DNA of 64,000 bases, from positions 3,196,530 to 3,260,529 of the forward strand of contig NZ_RWIV01000001.1 of NCBI RefSeq assembly GCF_003944835.1, read 5' to 3'. The notes under the pieces were generated by a model that saw nothing but the letters and a program-made list of their open reading frames with translations, did not search any database and had not been told where the DNA came from. This DNA is from Bacillus sp. HMF5848 (GTDB taxonomy: Bacteria; Bacillota; Bacilli; Bacillales; HMF5848). Positions 35,057 through 44,213 of the stretch are shown here, piece by piece. The first letter of the stretch is position 1. The number at the start of each line of letters is the position of its first letter. The translations under genes and the position numbers were made by a program.

Positions 35057-35093
35057 AAGCGCTGTCCCCCAGAATTACTAAGGGACAGCGCTT
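35057..35093 (-). terminator. Riboswitch-controlled terminator before thiT
   Basis: AAGCGCTGTCCC pairs with GGGACAGCGCTT, followed by a T-run on the minus strand, just downstream of the TPP aptamer. It is the expression platform: TPP binding should favour this stem. Confidence 0.85.
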
Positions 35094-35134
35094 AAAAACA
35101 GGGCTGGTATTCCTGCTTCGGCATTCGTCTGTAT

Positions 35135-35230
35135 GACGTCTCCATCCCTACGCTGGCATTACCCAGATCAGGTTAACGGGTCGATACAAGTCAGTATCCT
35201 CTCAGCCAAGTTCACTTGGCTCCCCAACAT
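35135..35230 (-). promoter_or_regulatory. TPP (THI-box) riboswitch
   Basis: On the minus strand the THI-element motifs appear in order: GGGGAGCC, the CTGAGA box within GGCTGAGAGGATACTGAC, AACCTGATCTGGGTAAT and GCCAGCGTAGGGA. These are the conserved P2/P3 and P4/P5 junction sequences. It lies ~220 nt upstream of thiT with a terminator in between, so TPP turns thiT off by premature termination. The rest of the 405-bp gap (34917-35056, 35231-35321) holds no gene. Confidence 0.96.
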
Positions 35231-35321
35231 ATTTTCTTAAATAACACTATATCAGCCTTGGTTATATCTGTAAAGAAAAAAGAGAATTGCACTTGTTTCA
35301 CAAAATTTTTATCTTCTACAC

Positions 35322-36893
35322 CTACGCCAGCTCCTTTTGTCTTAATTCCACACGGCGTATTTTACCCGAAGTTGTTTTCGGTAACTCTTTCATAAACTCA
35401 ATTTTTCTAGGATACTTGTATGGTGCTGTTAGGTTTTTCACATGCTCTTGAAGCTCTATAGTAATAGCCTCTTCACTTTTATCAACGCCATCTCGTAAAA
35501 CTACAAAAGCTTTTACTATGTGCCCCCTAATTTCATCTGGACTAGCAACTACAGCGCATTCTTTTACATAAGGGTGTTTAACAAGAGCATCCTCCACTTC
35601 AAATGGTCCAATAGTGTAGCCAGAGCTTATGATTATATCATCACCACGACCTTCAAACCAGAAATATCCATCCTCGTCTTTTTTTGCCTTATCACCAGTT
35701 ACATACCATTCCCCACGAAATTGCATGGACGTTCTTTCTGGATCTTTATAATATTCTTTAAACAATGCCGGAGTACTAGAATGCACTGCGATATCTCCGA
35801 CCTCACCAACTGCACAAGGTTTACCATATTCATTAATAATGTCAACAACATTTCCAGGGGTTGGTTTCCCCATTGATCCTGGTTTTGTTTCCATATCCTT
35901 CATGACGCCAACAAGTAACGTGTTTTCTGTCTGACCGTATCCATCTCTAACTGTAACATTGAAATGCTTTTTAAATGTTTCAATGACCTCACGATTTAAT
36001 GGCTCTCCGGCTGATACGGCACTATGTAAAACAGTCAACGAGTATTTTTTCAAATCTTCAACTTTTGCCATAAGTCTATATTCCGTTGGCGTGCAGCATA
36101 ATACATTAACCTCATTTTCCTCCATAATCTTCAAATATTTCTCAGGTTCAAATCGGCCATGGTATACAAGACCAGTCGCACCAGAGCCTAATGTCGCAAG
36201 AAACGGGCTCCACACCCACTTTTGCCAGCCAGGTCCAGCTGTTGCCCATACTGTATCTCCTTCGTTAATACATAACCAATTAGCTGCAGAAGTGCGTAAA
36301 TGTGCATAAGCCCACCCATGTGTATGGACTACACCTTTTGGATTCCCTGTAGTACCAGATGTATACGATAAGAAAGCCATGTCATCTCGTTTCGTATTTG
36401 CCGCGATAAAAAAAGACGATGCTTTATCCGATAAATCATCTAAATTGTTCCAATTATTCACAGCACCACCTACAGAGAACAACTGAAGCTGTTCAATCTT
36501 TTCTATGGCTGTAAACTGATTAACATAAGGATAATAACTAATAATAGCACTTACTTCCCCGTGACTAATACGATATTGTAAATCTTTCGTGCGTAGCAAT
36601 TCTGAGCTAGGAATGACTACTAAACCTGCTTTTATTGCACCTATATAAACAGTATATGCATCTATTACCCTCGGGATCATAACAAGAACTTTGTCGCCTT
36701 GTTTTAAACCGTAACTATGTAATACGTTAGCAATTTTATTGGCTTTCTTTAGTAAATTTGAATATGTAATAGTTTTTGAATCACCAGCTTCATTCATCCA
36801 CTTAAGTGCAATACGCGCTTCACCCTCTGCATACTTGTCCATTTCACTCGTAAGGTTATAATAATCCGGTGAAATTAACTGTGATTGTTTCAT
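35322..36893 (-). CDS. ytcI: Acyl-CoA synthetase YtcI
   Basis: A 523-residue AMP-forming acyl-CoA synthetase. The ATP motif is LSYTSGTTGNPKGVVHTH (P-loop-like SGTTGNPKG), followed by DGYGQTENTLL, WYVTGDKAKKDEDGYFWFEGR and, at the end, KELPKTTSGKIRRVE with the adenylation Lys that acetyltransferases can modify. Resembles acetyl-, propionyl- or medium-chain acyl-CoA synthetases; B. subtilis YtcI is uncharacterised to my knowledge. The ATG at 36893 is preferred. The GGGGGAGGG Shine-Dalgarno-like stretch is a little far away. Single gene. Confidence 0.88.
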   Translation of the reverse strand: MKQSQLISPDYYNLTSEMDKYAEGEARIALKWMNEAGDSKTITYSNLLKKANKIANVLHSYGLKQGDKVLVMIPRVIDAYTVYIGAIKAGLVVIPSSELLRTKDLQYRISHGEVSAIISYYPYVNQFTAIEKIEQLQLFSVGGAVNNWNNLDDLSDKASSFFIAANTKRDDMAFLSYTSGTTGNPKGVVHTHGWAYAHLRTSAANWLCINEGDTVWATAGPGWQKWVWSPFLATLGSGATGLVYHGRFEPEKYLKIMEENEVNVLCCTPTEYRLMAKVEDLKKYSLTVLHSAVSAGEPLNREVIETFKKHFNVTVRDGYGQTENTLLVGVMKDMETKPGSMGKPTPGNVVDIINEYGKPCAVGEVGDIAVHSSTPALFKEYYKDPERTSMQFRGEWYVTGDKAKKDEDGYFWFEGRGDDIIISSGYTIGPFEVEDALVKHPYVKECAVVASPDEIRGHIVKAFVVLRDGVDKSEEAITIELQEHVKNLTAPYKYPRKIEFMKELPKTTSGKIRRVELRQKELA

Positions 36894-37048
36894 ATTTTGT
36901 TTCCCTCCCCCTAATGTCAATATAATTATACAAAATATTCTAAATATTTTACACCCATATTCTGTCTAAATCGTTTGACATTTTTCTTACTCGTACTTAT
37001 GCGACTTATATAGTTTTAGTTCTTTCGACAAATAAGGAGAAAACACAA

Positions 37049-37260
37049 GCGCCTTGCTCATCCCCGACCAGCTTAAGTCGTACCCCGCAGGAAGGACCTT
37101 CCCTCCGAATGGTACGGCTTAAGATTCTCGAGCTGTGAAAAGCATCATATTTCATTTCATGCTTTTCACAAGATTCTCGAGGAAGATTATTCATAGATGA
37201 AAAACTGTCTAGGCGCTGGAGCTAGACACATATCTAGGTTAAAAAGCTTAAGCTTTCTTT
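37049..37260. repeat. Dispersed palindromic repeat, copy 1
   Basis: Starts AAGCGCCTTGCTCA and continues through CCCCGACCAGCTTAAG; a stem CTTAAGTCGTACC / GGTACGGCTTAAG closes near 37125. A second module ends with GGCGCTGGAGCTAGACAC and TATCTAGGTTAAAAA (a CTAGA/TCTAG mini-hairpin). Near-identical ends occur at 52358 and, partly, at 12023. Between the modules lies an insertion-like stretch, 37130-37200, with a direct repeat AGATTCTCGAG (two copies) around a TGCTTTTCACA-type inverted segment. No gene is seen in 36894-37320. Confidence 0.8.
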
Positions 37261-37270
37261 AAACGTCAGA

Positions 37271-37298
37271 AAAGGACGAGCGCAAATGCTCGTCCTTG
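37271..37298 (-). terminator. Terminator after the SASP gene
   Basis: AAGGACGAGC pairs with GCTCGTCCTT with a T-run on the minus strand. Confidence 0.8.
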
Positions 37299-37320
37299 TA
37301 GCCATCTATATTTTTTTTTA

Positions 37321-37536
37321 TTAATATTGTGAACCACCAGAAAGTTGTTGTTGTGCCATTGATACTAGACGCTTTGTAATCTCTCCCCCAACTGAACCGT
37401 TAGCGCGAGAAGTTGTGTCCGGACCAAGGTTAACACCAAATTCATTTGCGATTTCATATTTCATTTGATCAATCGCTTGTGAAGCACCAGCTACAAGCAA
37501 TTGGTTTGTGTTGTTTGGGCTGTTTTGTTGTGCCAT
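37321..37536 (-). CDS. sspA: Alpha/beta-type small acid-soluble spore protein
   Basis: A 71-residue protein, [20 protein letters not shown]..., of the major SASP family that coats and protects DNA in dormant spores. The germination protease cleavage region [19 protein letters not shown] and the second signature [18 protein letters not shown] are visible. The ATG has AAGGAGGTGAATAGCAC upstream. A TGAATA box (minus strand, 37608-37613) resembles a sigma-G -35 element, but the -10 match is poor. It lies between ytcI and thiI, as for sspA of B. subtilis; the exact paralogue is not certain. Confidence 0.93.
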   Translation of the reverse strand: MAQQNSPNNTNQLLVAGASQAIDQMKYEIANEFGVNLGPDTTSRANGSVGGEITKRLVSMAQQQLSGGSQY

Positions 37537-37645
37537 GTGCTATTCACCTCCTTGTGAGTATAGATTGTGTTATAGCACATGGATTAATACATAAGATTCA
37601 ATGGTAATATTCAGTAATTTTGTATATTTTTACTTTTATATGTTT

Positions 37646-38845
37646 TTAAAACAATTCTTCAAATTTAATTTTAGTTTGGTTTGAGATGACCATAATCTCC
37701 GTATTCGCAATTGCATTGTCAATCATTTCGTCAAAGTCAACAAAGCTTTCAAAGAAATCTATTTTGTCTACCTTTGGTTTTGTTTTTGGAGAAGATGGTG
37801 TAAATATACTACAACAATCTTCATACGGTCGAATTGAAATATCGTATGTGTTAATGTTTTTAGCTATTTTGATTATTTCCGTTTTGTCGGTTGTAATTAA
37901 TGGTCTTATAATAGGTGTTGTAGTAACTTCGTTTATCGCAAACATACTTTCTAATGTTTGACTTGCCACTTGTCCTAAACTATCTCCTGTTACGATTGCT
38001 AAGCCATTAATTTGATTTCTAATTTTGTCTGCTATTTTGAACATCATTCTTCTAGTTGATATCGTAACGTAATTGTCTGGAACCTGTTGACTAATTGCCA
38101 ATTGAATTTCAGTAAATGGTACAATATGAAGTTTCATTTTTCCACTAAACCCTTGTAACATCTCTGCTAAATCAATTACCTTTTGCTTTGCTCTTTCACT
38201 CGTATATGGAGGCGTAAAGAAGTGTACAGCCTCAAGCTCTAAACCACGTTTCATCGCTAAATATCCAGCAACAGGACTATCTATACCACCTGAAAGCATA
38301 AGCAGTCCCTTACCACTAGAGCCTGGTGGCAGTCCACCCGCACCTGGTATGACAACACACGTTATATACGTTGCATGTTCACGAACCTCTACCCCTACAT
38401 TAATATCTGGATTATGAACATCTACAGTAATATCCTTTGTGTGTCGTAAAATATGGCCTCCAATAATATGGTTCAATTCATTTGAATCATGTGGAAACTG
38501 CTTATAAGCTCGTCTAGTAGAGACTTTAAATGTCGTAATTGTCTTTTCACTATCATGTAACGCTTTTAATGCTGCTTCTTTTATTTGTTCAATGTTATTG
38601 TCAGTCTTGATAGCTAAACTAAATGATTGAATGCCAAAAACATGCTTGAGCGCTTCAATAATAGGCTCATGTGGCTCACCGTTTAACACAATATACATGC
38701 GGTCACGTGATTGTTTTACAAATGCATTTGGATATTCAATCAATAGTGCCTTCAGTCTTGCTTGCAACTGACTGACAAATCTTTTTCTATTTCTACCTTT
38801 AGTCGATATTTCACCGTATCTAATTAATATGTGATCGTATACCAT
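37646..38845 (-). CDS. thiI: tRNA 4-thiouridine synthetase ThiI
   Basis: A 399-residue protein with an N-terminal ferredoxin-like/THUMP region (HILIRYGEISTKGRNRKRF ..) and a PP-loop ATPase motif LLMLSGGIDSPVAGYLA (~180-196). Its C-terminus has YEDCCSIFTPSSPKTKP, typical of the Bacillus type without a rhodanese domain. With its partner cysteine desulfurase it thiolates U8 in tRNA and can supply sulfur to thiamine synthesis. The ATG at 38845 follows AGAGGAACTTATC. It is 14 nt downstream of the desulfurase gene, so the two form an operon. Confidence 0.95.
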   Translation of the reverse strand: MVYDHILIRYGEISTKGRNRKRFVSQLQARLKALLIEYPNAFVKQSRDRMYIVLNGEPHEPIIEALKHVFGIQSFSLAIKTDNNIEQIKEAALKALHDSEKTITTFKVSTRRAYKQFPHDSNELNHIIGGHILRHTKDITVDVHNPDINVGVEVREHATYITCVVIPGAGGLPPGSSGKGLLMLSGGIDSPVAGYLAMKRGLELEAVHFFTPPYTSERAKQKVIDLAEMLQGFSGKMKLHIVPFTEIQLAISQQVPDNYVTISTRRMMFKIADKIRNQINGLAIVTGDSLGQVASQTLESMFAINEVTTTPIIRPLITTDKTEIIKIAKNINTYDISIRPYEDCCSIFTPSSPKTKPKVDKIDFFESFVDFDEMIDNAIANTEIMVISNQTKIKFEELF

Positions 38846-38859
38846 GATAAGTTCCTCTT

Positions 38860-39996
38860 TTACTTTCGTAGCTTATTAATTGTTAATTCTATAGCCTTAA
38901 TAACATGATCAACTTCATCAATTGTATTATCTGAAGACAAACTCAATCGTATCGCACTATTAGCAAGCACAGGGTCACCCGTCATAGCTAGGATAGTTCG
39001 ACTTGCTTTTTGTTGCCTTGATGAACAAGCAGATGTTGTTGATACATAAATATTATGTTCTTCTAACATATGTACAAATACTTCAGCTTTCACACCTGGA
39101 ATGGAAAAATTAATAATATGTGGTGCACTTATTTGTGGAACTGTATGAATGACTACATTAGGAATGTTCTTCAATGCCTCAACATAGCTATATTGCATGT
39201 TTTGCATCCGTGTTACATCCTCAGCTAAAGCTAATCGCAGCGCTTTAGTCATACTAACAATTCCAGCAACATTTTCTGTACCTGCACGTATACTCCGCTC
39301 CTGACCGCCTCCACTCGCAATGGCTGCTAGTCGGACATCTTTATTCACAAATAAAATTCCATTACCCTTTAAGCCATGAAATTTATGTGCTGACATTGAG
39401 CATAAATCAATATGTGCTTTATTTAAATTCAACGGTACTTTTCCCACACCTTGCACATTGTCAACATGAAAAAAGATTTTTCGTTTTCCTGTATAGTTTA
39501 AAGCTAACCATTTACCTATTTCTTCAACTGGTTGTATTACACCAACTTCATTATTAACATGAATAAGTGACATAAGAATCGTATCATTTCGAATTGCCTC
39601 TTTAACTGCTGCCAGTTCAATTACTCCGTTACTGTTAACTGGAAGGTAAGTCACTTCAAAACCTAGCTTTTCAAGCTGCCTACATGCTTCTATTACAGAT
39701 GAATGTTCTGCTTCACTAGTAATAATATGTTTGCCTCTTGCACTATTTGCTAAAGCAACGCCTTTTAAGGCAAGGTTATTTCCTTCAGTGCCACCCGATG
39801 TAAAAATAATTTCTTTTGAGTCGACCATAAGTAGCTTGGCTACTTGACGTCTCGCCTCATGTAATAATTGTTCTGCTTTCACCCCTAGTCCATGAATGGA
39901 TGATGGGTTTGCAAAATACTGTTCACTAACTGTAAGAAAGGTTTGTAATACATCTCTGCCTGGTCTTGTTGTAGCGCTATTATCTAAGTATATCAA
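38860..39996 (-). CDS. nifZ: Cysteine desulfurase (NifZ/IscS-like), ThiI partner
   Basis: A 378-residue PLP enzyme. It starts IYLDNSATTRPG, with the GGTEGNNLA and SMSAHKFHGLKGNGIL motifs (Lys binds PLP) and the mobile Cys loop VSTTSACSSRQQ. It moves sulfur from cysteine to ThiI. Start codon TTG at 39996; GAGGAGATGGTCGCTC stands before it, and no in-frame ATG is available nearby. Operon with thiI, the arrangement known for B. subtilis nifZ-thiI. Confidence 0.93.
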   Translation of the reverse strand: MIYLDNSATTRPGRDVLQTFLTVSEQYFANPSSIHGLGVKAEQLLHEARRQVAKLLMVDSKEIIFTSGGTEGNNLALKGVALANSARGKHIITSEAEHSSVIEACRQLEKLGFEVTYLPVNSNGVIELAAVKEAIRNDTILMSLIHVNNEVGVIQPVEEIGKWLALNYTGKRKIFFHVDNVQGVGKVPLNLNKAHIDLCSMSAHKFHGLKGNGILFVNKDVRLAAIASGGGQERSIRAGTENVAGIVSMTKALRLALAEDVTRMQNMQYSYVEALKNIPNVVIHTVPQISAPHIINFSIPGVKAEVFVHMLEEHNIYVSTTSACSSRQQKASRTILAMTGDPVLANSAIRLSLSSDNTIDEVDHVIKAIELTINKLRK

Positions 39997-40230
39997 GAGC
40001 GACCATCTCCTCTATGTACGCACGAAAAGTTACACTTTTGTATATTAACAAAACAAACTAATTAAAGTAAAGCGTACGAACGATATGATATTATTGTAAA
40101 ATTAACCAATTAGGTATATATGTTATGTGCGGGGACCTACATCAACCTACAGATAAAAAATAAATTGTAATGGATTTGAAGTTAGTGATGCCTTTTATGA
40201 ATAGCTATCTCTTACATTTCTTTACGTCAA

Positions 40231-40277
40231 CGCTGTTAAACTTTGGTGTTGATTTTCGCTTCATTGCACTCGGTTAT
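40231..40277. repeat. Dispersed repeat, third copy
   Basis: CTGTTAAACTTTGGTGTTGAT then TTTCGCTTCATTGCACTCGG, given in two parts, matches the copies at 11981 and 23595. The rest of the gap 39997-40314 is AT-rich; it must contain the nifZ promoter but no clear consensus was found, and no gene. Confidence 0.6.
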
Positions 40278-40306
40278 CAACATTCACCCTTAACACAGCC
40301 TACGTC

Positions 40307-40346
40307 AAAAAAACAACCCAAAACTAACGAAGGTTAGCCTTGGGTT
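40307..40346 (-). terminator. Terminator after the ezrA operon
   Basis: AACCCAAAACTAAC pairs with GTTAGCCTTGGGTT with one or two mismatches, T-run of seven on the minus strand. Confidence 0.85.
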
Positions 40347-40350
40347 ATTG

Positions 40351-40653
40351 TTACTCAAGCCCTAGTGCAACTAATAAGTCATCAATGGATACTGCTTGAG
40401 AATCATTTGAAAGTAATATGTCTGGCGTTGTAGCGGTTTTGTCTTTTATGTCTTTATTAAATACAGTTTCTTCATCTACTTTAACGAGAGGTTGCCACTG
40501 TGTTGGTTGAGTTAAGAAATTGATAGCTGTCAAGTGTGTATGATGTTTTTTCACTAGCTGTTGTGGAGTCTGCTGGACCATCACAATAAATACTAAAGCC
40601 CATACAACAAGGCAAACAATACTCATCAAGGTTAGCGTTATTTTTTGAAGCAT
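40351..40653 (-). CDS. Hypothetical single-span membrane protein downstream of ezrA
   Basis: A 100-residue protein with one N-terminal membrane helix (LQKITLTLMSIVCLVVWALVFIVM, read ~3-26) and a polar C-terminal region that should face outside. The ATG at 40653 lies one base after the ezrA stop codon, with AAGGGTG six bases upstream (within ezrA); a GTG three codons earlier would overlap ezrA. The close spacing points to cotranscription with ezrA. I recognise no family. A role in division or wall assembly would be a guess from context. Confidence 0.65.
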   Translation of the reverse strand: MLQKITLTLMSIVCLVVWALVFIVMVQQTPQQLVKKHHTHLTAINFLTQPTQWQPLVKVDEETVFNKDIKDKTATTPDILLSNDSQAVSIDDLLVALGLE

Positions 40654-40654
40654 C

Positions 40655-42343
40655 CTATTCACCCTTCAGTATTTCTTCAACTCGCTTTAAAGCACCAGGC
40701 TCGATCTTTTCTAAAGTAGCTGCTGCTTGCTCTAGAGCTAGATGGTAGTTGTATTGACGGAAGGCATTTTCCGCTTCACTTAAACCAATCGCTACAGAAA
40801 CGTCATGGCGACGATAGCGGTTGGCATATTGAATCACCTGCTCAACTAAAAGAACCTGTTCAATCATTTCATTTGTTGTGTCGGTTACTTTTTCTGCAAT
40901 CAAGCTTGCTTCTTCAAGCAGTTGATGAACAGCCGTCATATTTAATGGCTTTTGCTCTAACTGGTGAGATACCCGAAGAAGGGCATCCTTTGCCGTGGAA
41001 AGAAGCTGCTTATAGTCATCAGGAATTCCCGGTAAATTACTTCGCTCTAGTGTATGTTTGGATTCTAATAACTTTTTACGCATTTTTGCTATTTGTTCCC
41101 GAGCCACTAATTCATCCTTACGTAAATTAACAAGCATTTCTTTAAATTCATTTAGACGCTCTATTAAAGAAATCGTTAAATCCTCCAACTCTTTCAATTC
41201 TTCATGAAGTGCCGAATATGCTACATTGTCCTGTTCAACTTTCCCATGTAGCTGCGTAAATCGATTCACAATCAATTGAACCTCTTTTTCCATTTGACGA
41301 TAATCCTCAAGCTTTTCTTCAGAAAGGTGATAACCTTGCAAAACATAGTTTAGCTCGTTTCGCGTATCATTTGTATATTCTTGCAACATATGAATTTTTT
41401 CACTAGCTTTATCGAATTCATTATTCACGTAATGGCGACCGACGACTTCTTTTTCTAACAAGTCATATAAAAGTTCTATTTTATCCTTAATTTCGTTTAT
41501 TCCTTCTTTAACTGGTTCAATATCAATCTTTATGATTTGATGTTCATATTGCTCTAGAAGCTTCTGCATCGTTTCAATTTCTTTTTTTACAGGAATATGA
41601 TCTAACACATAACCATTTTGCAGCATTTCCTCATGACCATTACTAATATTATCAAGTTGATTCGGTAGAATAACTTGGCATTCATGAAGCAACTGTGGTA
41701 TTTGCTCCATACATGTTTTTACATTAGTCAAAGTGTCACTAATAGACTTAACATGCTCTCTTGCTTTTAAATAATTTCCTTCATCCGTACATACACTGTA
41801 CAACTCAAACGTTTGCTTAGCCTCATCTAATAAAACTTCTAAGCGCAACTCAGCTTTCCCAAAAGTATGACGATTAGCTAGAAGCGATTTTTTGCATTCT
41901 CTATAATCTTTTTCTAGTTCAACAATTTCAGAGCGATTTTTTTCTTCACTGCTTACTAAATCATCTAGCTCACTAAGAATGCGTGAGATAGAATTTTCAA
42001 CATCCTGTAGTTCAGCCTCGATATTACGTAACACTTGTCTTGCCATTTTAAATCGATATTTATCAGCGAAGTCCTCAGAATCTAACAGCCACTCTTCTAC
42101 TTCCGGCATGACTGTCGTCACAATGTCATCCCATTCTTTACGCCAATTTTCAAACATTGTTTCTGCTTGTCCTGTTAAGTTTAATTGCTTAACCTCTGCC
42201 ATTTCATCCGTGATATGTCTGTTCATAATGTCGATTTTCCAAGACTCTAGCTTATCGACTTGTTTGTATATTTTGCTCCTTGTATAAAAAGCATAGGATA
42301 ATAGCAGTAAAAAGAATATAATGATTCCAATTGCAATTTCCAT
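40655..42343 (-). CDS. ezrA: Septation ring formation regulator EzrA
   Basis: A 562-residue protein with an N-terminal membrane helix (IAIGIIIFFLLLLSYAFY) and a long series of coiled-coil/spectrin-like helical bundles in the cytoplasm. It includes KLESWKIDIMNRHITDEM and, near the end, the QYANRYRRHDVSVAIGLSEAE 'QNR' patch region (QYANRYR). EzrA restrains FtsZ ring formation at wrong sites and recruits PBP1. Two adjacent ATGs (42346, 42343) follow AAGGAGGCTT; the second has the better spacing. Located next to hisJ, as in B. subtilis. Confidence 0.95.
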   Translation of the reverse strand: MEIAIGIIIFFLLLLSYAFYTRSKIYKQVDKLESWKIDIMNRHITDEMAEVKQLNLTGQAETMFENWRKEWDDIVTTVMPEVEEWLLDSEDFADKYRFKMARQVLRNIEAELQDVENSISRILSELDDLVSSEEKNRSEIVELEKDYRECKKSLLANRHTFGKAELRLEVLLDEAKQTFELYSVCTDEGNYLKAREHVKSISDTLTNVKTCMEQIPQLLHECQVILPNQLDNISNGHEEMLQNGYVLDHIPVKKEIETMQKLLEQYEHQIIKIDIEPVKEGINEIKDKIELLYDLLEKEVVGRHYVNNEFDKASEKIHMLQEYTNDTRNELNYVLQGYHLSEEKLEDYRQMEKEVQLIVNRFTQLHGKVEQDNVAYSALHEELKELEDLTISLIERLNEFKEMLVNLRKDELVAREQIAKMRKKLLESKHTLERSNLPGIPDDYKQLLSTAKDALLRVSHQLEQKPLNMTAVHQLLEEASLIAEKVTDTTNEMIEQVLLVEQVIQYANRYRRHDVSVAIGLSEAENAFRQYNYHLALEQAAATLEKIEPGALKRVEEILKGE

Positions 42344-42618
42344 CATAAGCCTCCTTAAAAATTCTTTGGAGCTACGTGTGTGTCATAGTTGCTTTTTCAA
42401 CGTCACGATGGATAATCTATAGTAACAACTGACTCACAATAATTCCGTTAAATATCTATTTTCATTAGCGATTCGCTTAATATGTAATAGGTTATTACTG
42501 TGTATAATGCCTACAACTATTGATGTTTTTATGATACCATGAGAACGACATTTTTTGACTACATTTTTATTTTTTTTTATCAAAAACTGACATTTTTTTC
42601 ATTTTGGGGAGGTTTACT

Positions 42619-43422
42619 ATGAAAAGAGATGGCCATATTCACACGCCTTATTGCCCACACGGTTCAAAAGACTCATTACGTATGTATATTGAGCGTGCTA
42701 TTGAATTAAATTTTTCTACTATAACTTTCACAGAACATGCACCTTTACCGAATGGATTCATAGATCCCGTACCTGATAAAGATAGTGCCATGTTACGCAC
42801 TCAACTAGAAGACTACATAAACGACATTCAGTCGTATCAACAGCAATATAAAAGCAACATACTTATACATGTTGGCTTAGAGATAGATTATATTGAAGGA
42901 TACGAGGAACAAACACGAGAATTTCTTACTACATATGGACCGTATCTCAATGATAGTATTTTGTCTGTTCATTTTCTAAAAAAAGCAAACAACTATTATT
43001 GCATTGATTTTAGTGAAGATGAATTCGCTAGAATTGCTGAGATATATGGGTCTGTCGATAACGTTCATAGTCAGTACTACTCGACTGTTAAGTCGTCCAT
43101 CAAAGCTGACCTTGGAATATACAAACCAAAAAGACTAGGACATATTACCCTAGTCAACAAATTCCAGAAAAAATTCGCATCCACAGAATCATTTGAAAGC
43201 ACCATTCTCTCCCTACTAGATGATATAAAAGCGGAAGGTTATGAGCTTGACTATAATGGAGCAGGGATAAGTAAACCACTTTGCAAGCAGTCATACCCTG
43301 CGCCATGGGTTGTTAAAGAAGCAATAAAGCGAAACATTCCTCTCGTATATGGGTCTGATGCGCATGCTGCGCAAGGTGTTGGTCAACATTACGAAGCACT
43401 TGTAAACGCACTTATTAAATAG
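42619..43422 (+). CDS. hisJ: Histidinol-phosphatase, PHP type
   Basis: A 267-residue protein starting MKRDGHIHTPYCPHGSKDS, the PHP-domain HxH metal motif. Further metal-binding residues are visible in FTEHAPLP, GLEIDYIEGYE and LVYGSDAHAAQGVG. It hydrolyses L-histidinol phosphate in histidine synthesis. The ATG at 42619 follows GGGGAGGTTTACT; an ATG further upstream in frame lacks a ribosome binding site. Single gene between ezrA (divergent) and refZ (convergent), as in B. subtilis. Confidence 0.93.
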   Translation: MKRDGHIHTPYCPHGSKDSLRMYIERAIELNFSTITFTEHAPLPNGFIDPVPDKDSAMLRTQLEDYINDIQSYQQQYKSNILIHVGLEIDYIEGYEEQTREFLTTYGPYLNDSILSVHFLKKANNYYCIDFSEDEFARIAEIYGSVDNVHSQYYSTVKSSIKADLGIYKPKRLGHITLVNKFQKKFASTESFESTILSLLDDIKAEGYELDYNGAGISKPLCKQSYPAPWVVKEAIKRNIPLVYGSDAHAAQGVGQHYEALVNALIK

Positions 43423-43437
43423 AAGTTTTCACTTTAT

Positions 43438-44073
43438 TTAGCTTACTTGTTTTGAAGGGTAGATAAAAAGTGTTAATTCCAGCCAATTTATAACTTCTTC
43501 TTCAAATAAATGCCATGTATGCTTGTCGTGTGACTGTATGTGTAAAACCTCTATTAGATAATGACTGTGCAAAAACGGCATTGACAATAGACTTTTTAAT
43601 TGCATAAGAAACAAAGACAGTGTTACTTTGCGGAATTGACCATGTGCAACTCCTTTTTCAAGTAAGCTTTTTATAATAAATTTTTCCTTTGTTAAATAAG
43701 TAGACATAATTTCTCGTATCAACACATTATCTAATGATAACTCACGAACTACAAGGCGCGTTAACTGTGGGTTCTTTTTTTGATATTCAAAGACATTGTG
43801 CACTAAACAAATGAGCGTATCTCTTGGACTATTGTTATCAAGGCTCTGTTTAAGTACTGATTCCATAACATTAATATATTGTTCATAAAAGTTCGTTAAC
43901 AAGCTTTCTAGTAGTCCCTGTTTTCCGTTAAAGTAATAAGAAATAGTCGCTACATTTACTTTAGCTTTCATCGCAATATCTCTTACTGACGTATCGGCGT
44001 ACCCTTTTGTTGTGAATAAACGAATAGCTGCATCAATGATTGCTTGTTTCGTATCTTTATTAGATAAAGTCAT
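43438..44073 (-). CDS. refZ: TetR-family regulator RefZ (YttP)
   Basis: A 211-residue protein with a TetR-type HTH (TTKGYADTSVRDIAMKAKVN then VATISYYFNGKQGLLE, residues ~16-55). The C-terminal domain matches YttP/RefZ in sequence, including LVVRELSLDNVLIREIMSTYL. RefZ binds near-origin motifs and FtsZ to correct septum position and chromosome capture during sporulation in B. subtilis. The ATG at 44073 has GGAAGGAGTT eleven bases away. No RefZ operator was identified in the window. Neighbour context (ezrA-hisJ-refZ-ytsP) supports it. Confidence 0.88.
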   Translation of the reverse strand: MTLSNKDTKQAIIDAAIRLFTTKGYADTSVRDIAMKAKVNVATISYYFNGKQGLLESLLTNFYEQYINVMESVLKQSLDNNSPRDTLICLVHNVFEYQKKNPQLTRLVVRELSLDNVLIREIMSTYLTKEKFIIKSLLEKGVAHGQFRKVTLSLFLMQLKSLLSMPFLHSHYLIEVLHIQSHDKHTWHLFEEEVINWLELTLFIYPSKQVS

Positions 44074-44213
44074 ACATATAATAACTCCTTCCAGAACGAC
44101 AGCTTTATAAACTTATTCGAATTGATCTATTAGATTCCTCTATGTTTCTCTCGACAAATTCATACGTAACGCGTACTATTTAATCAAATATTGTTAGAAA
44201 GAAGGGGATTATT

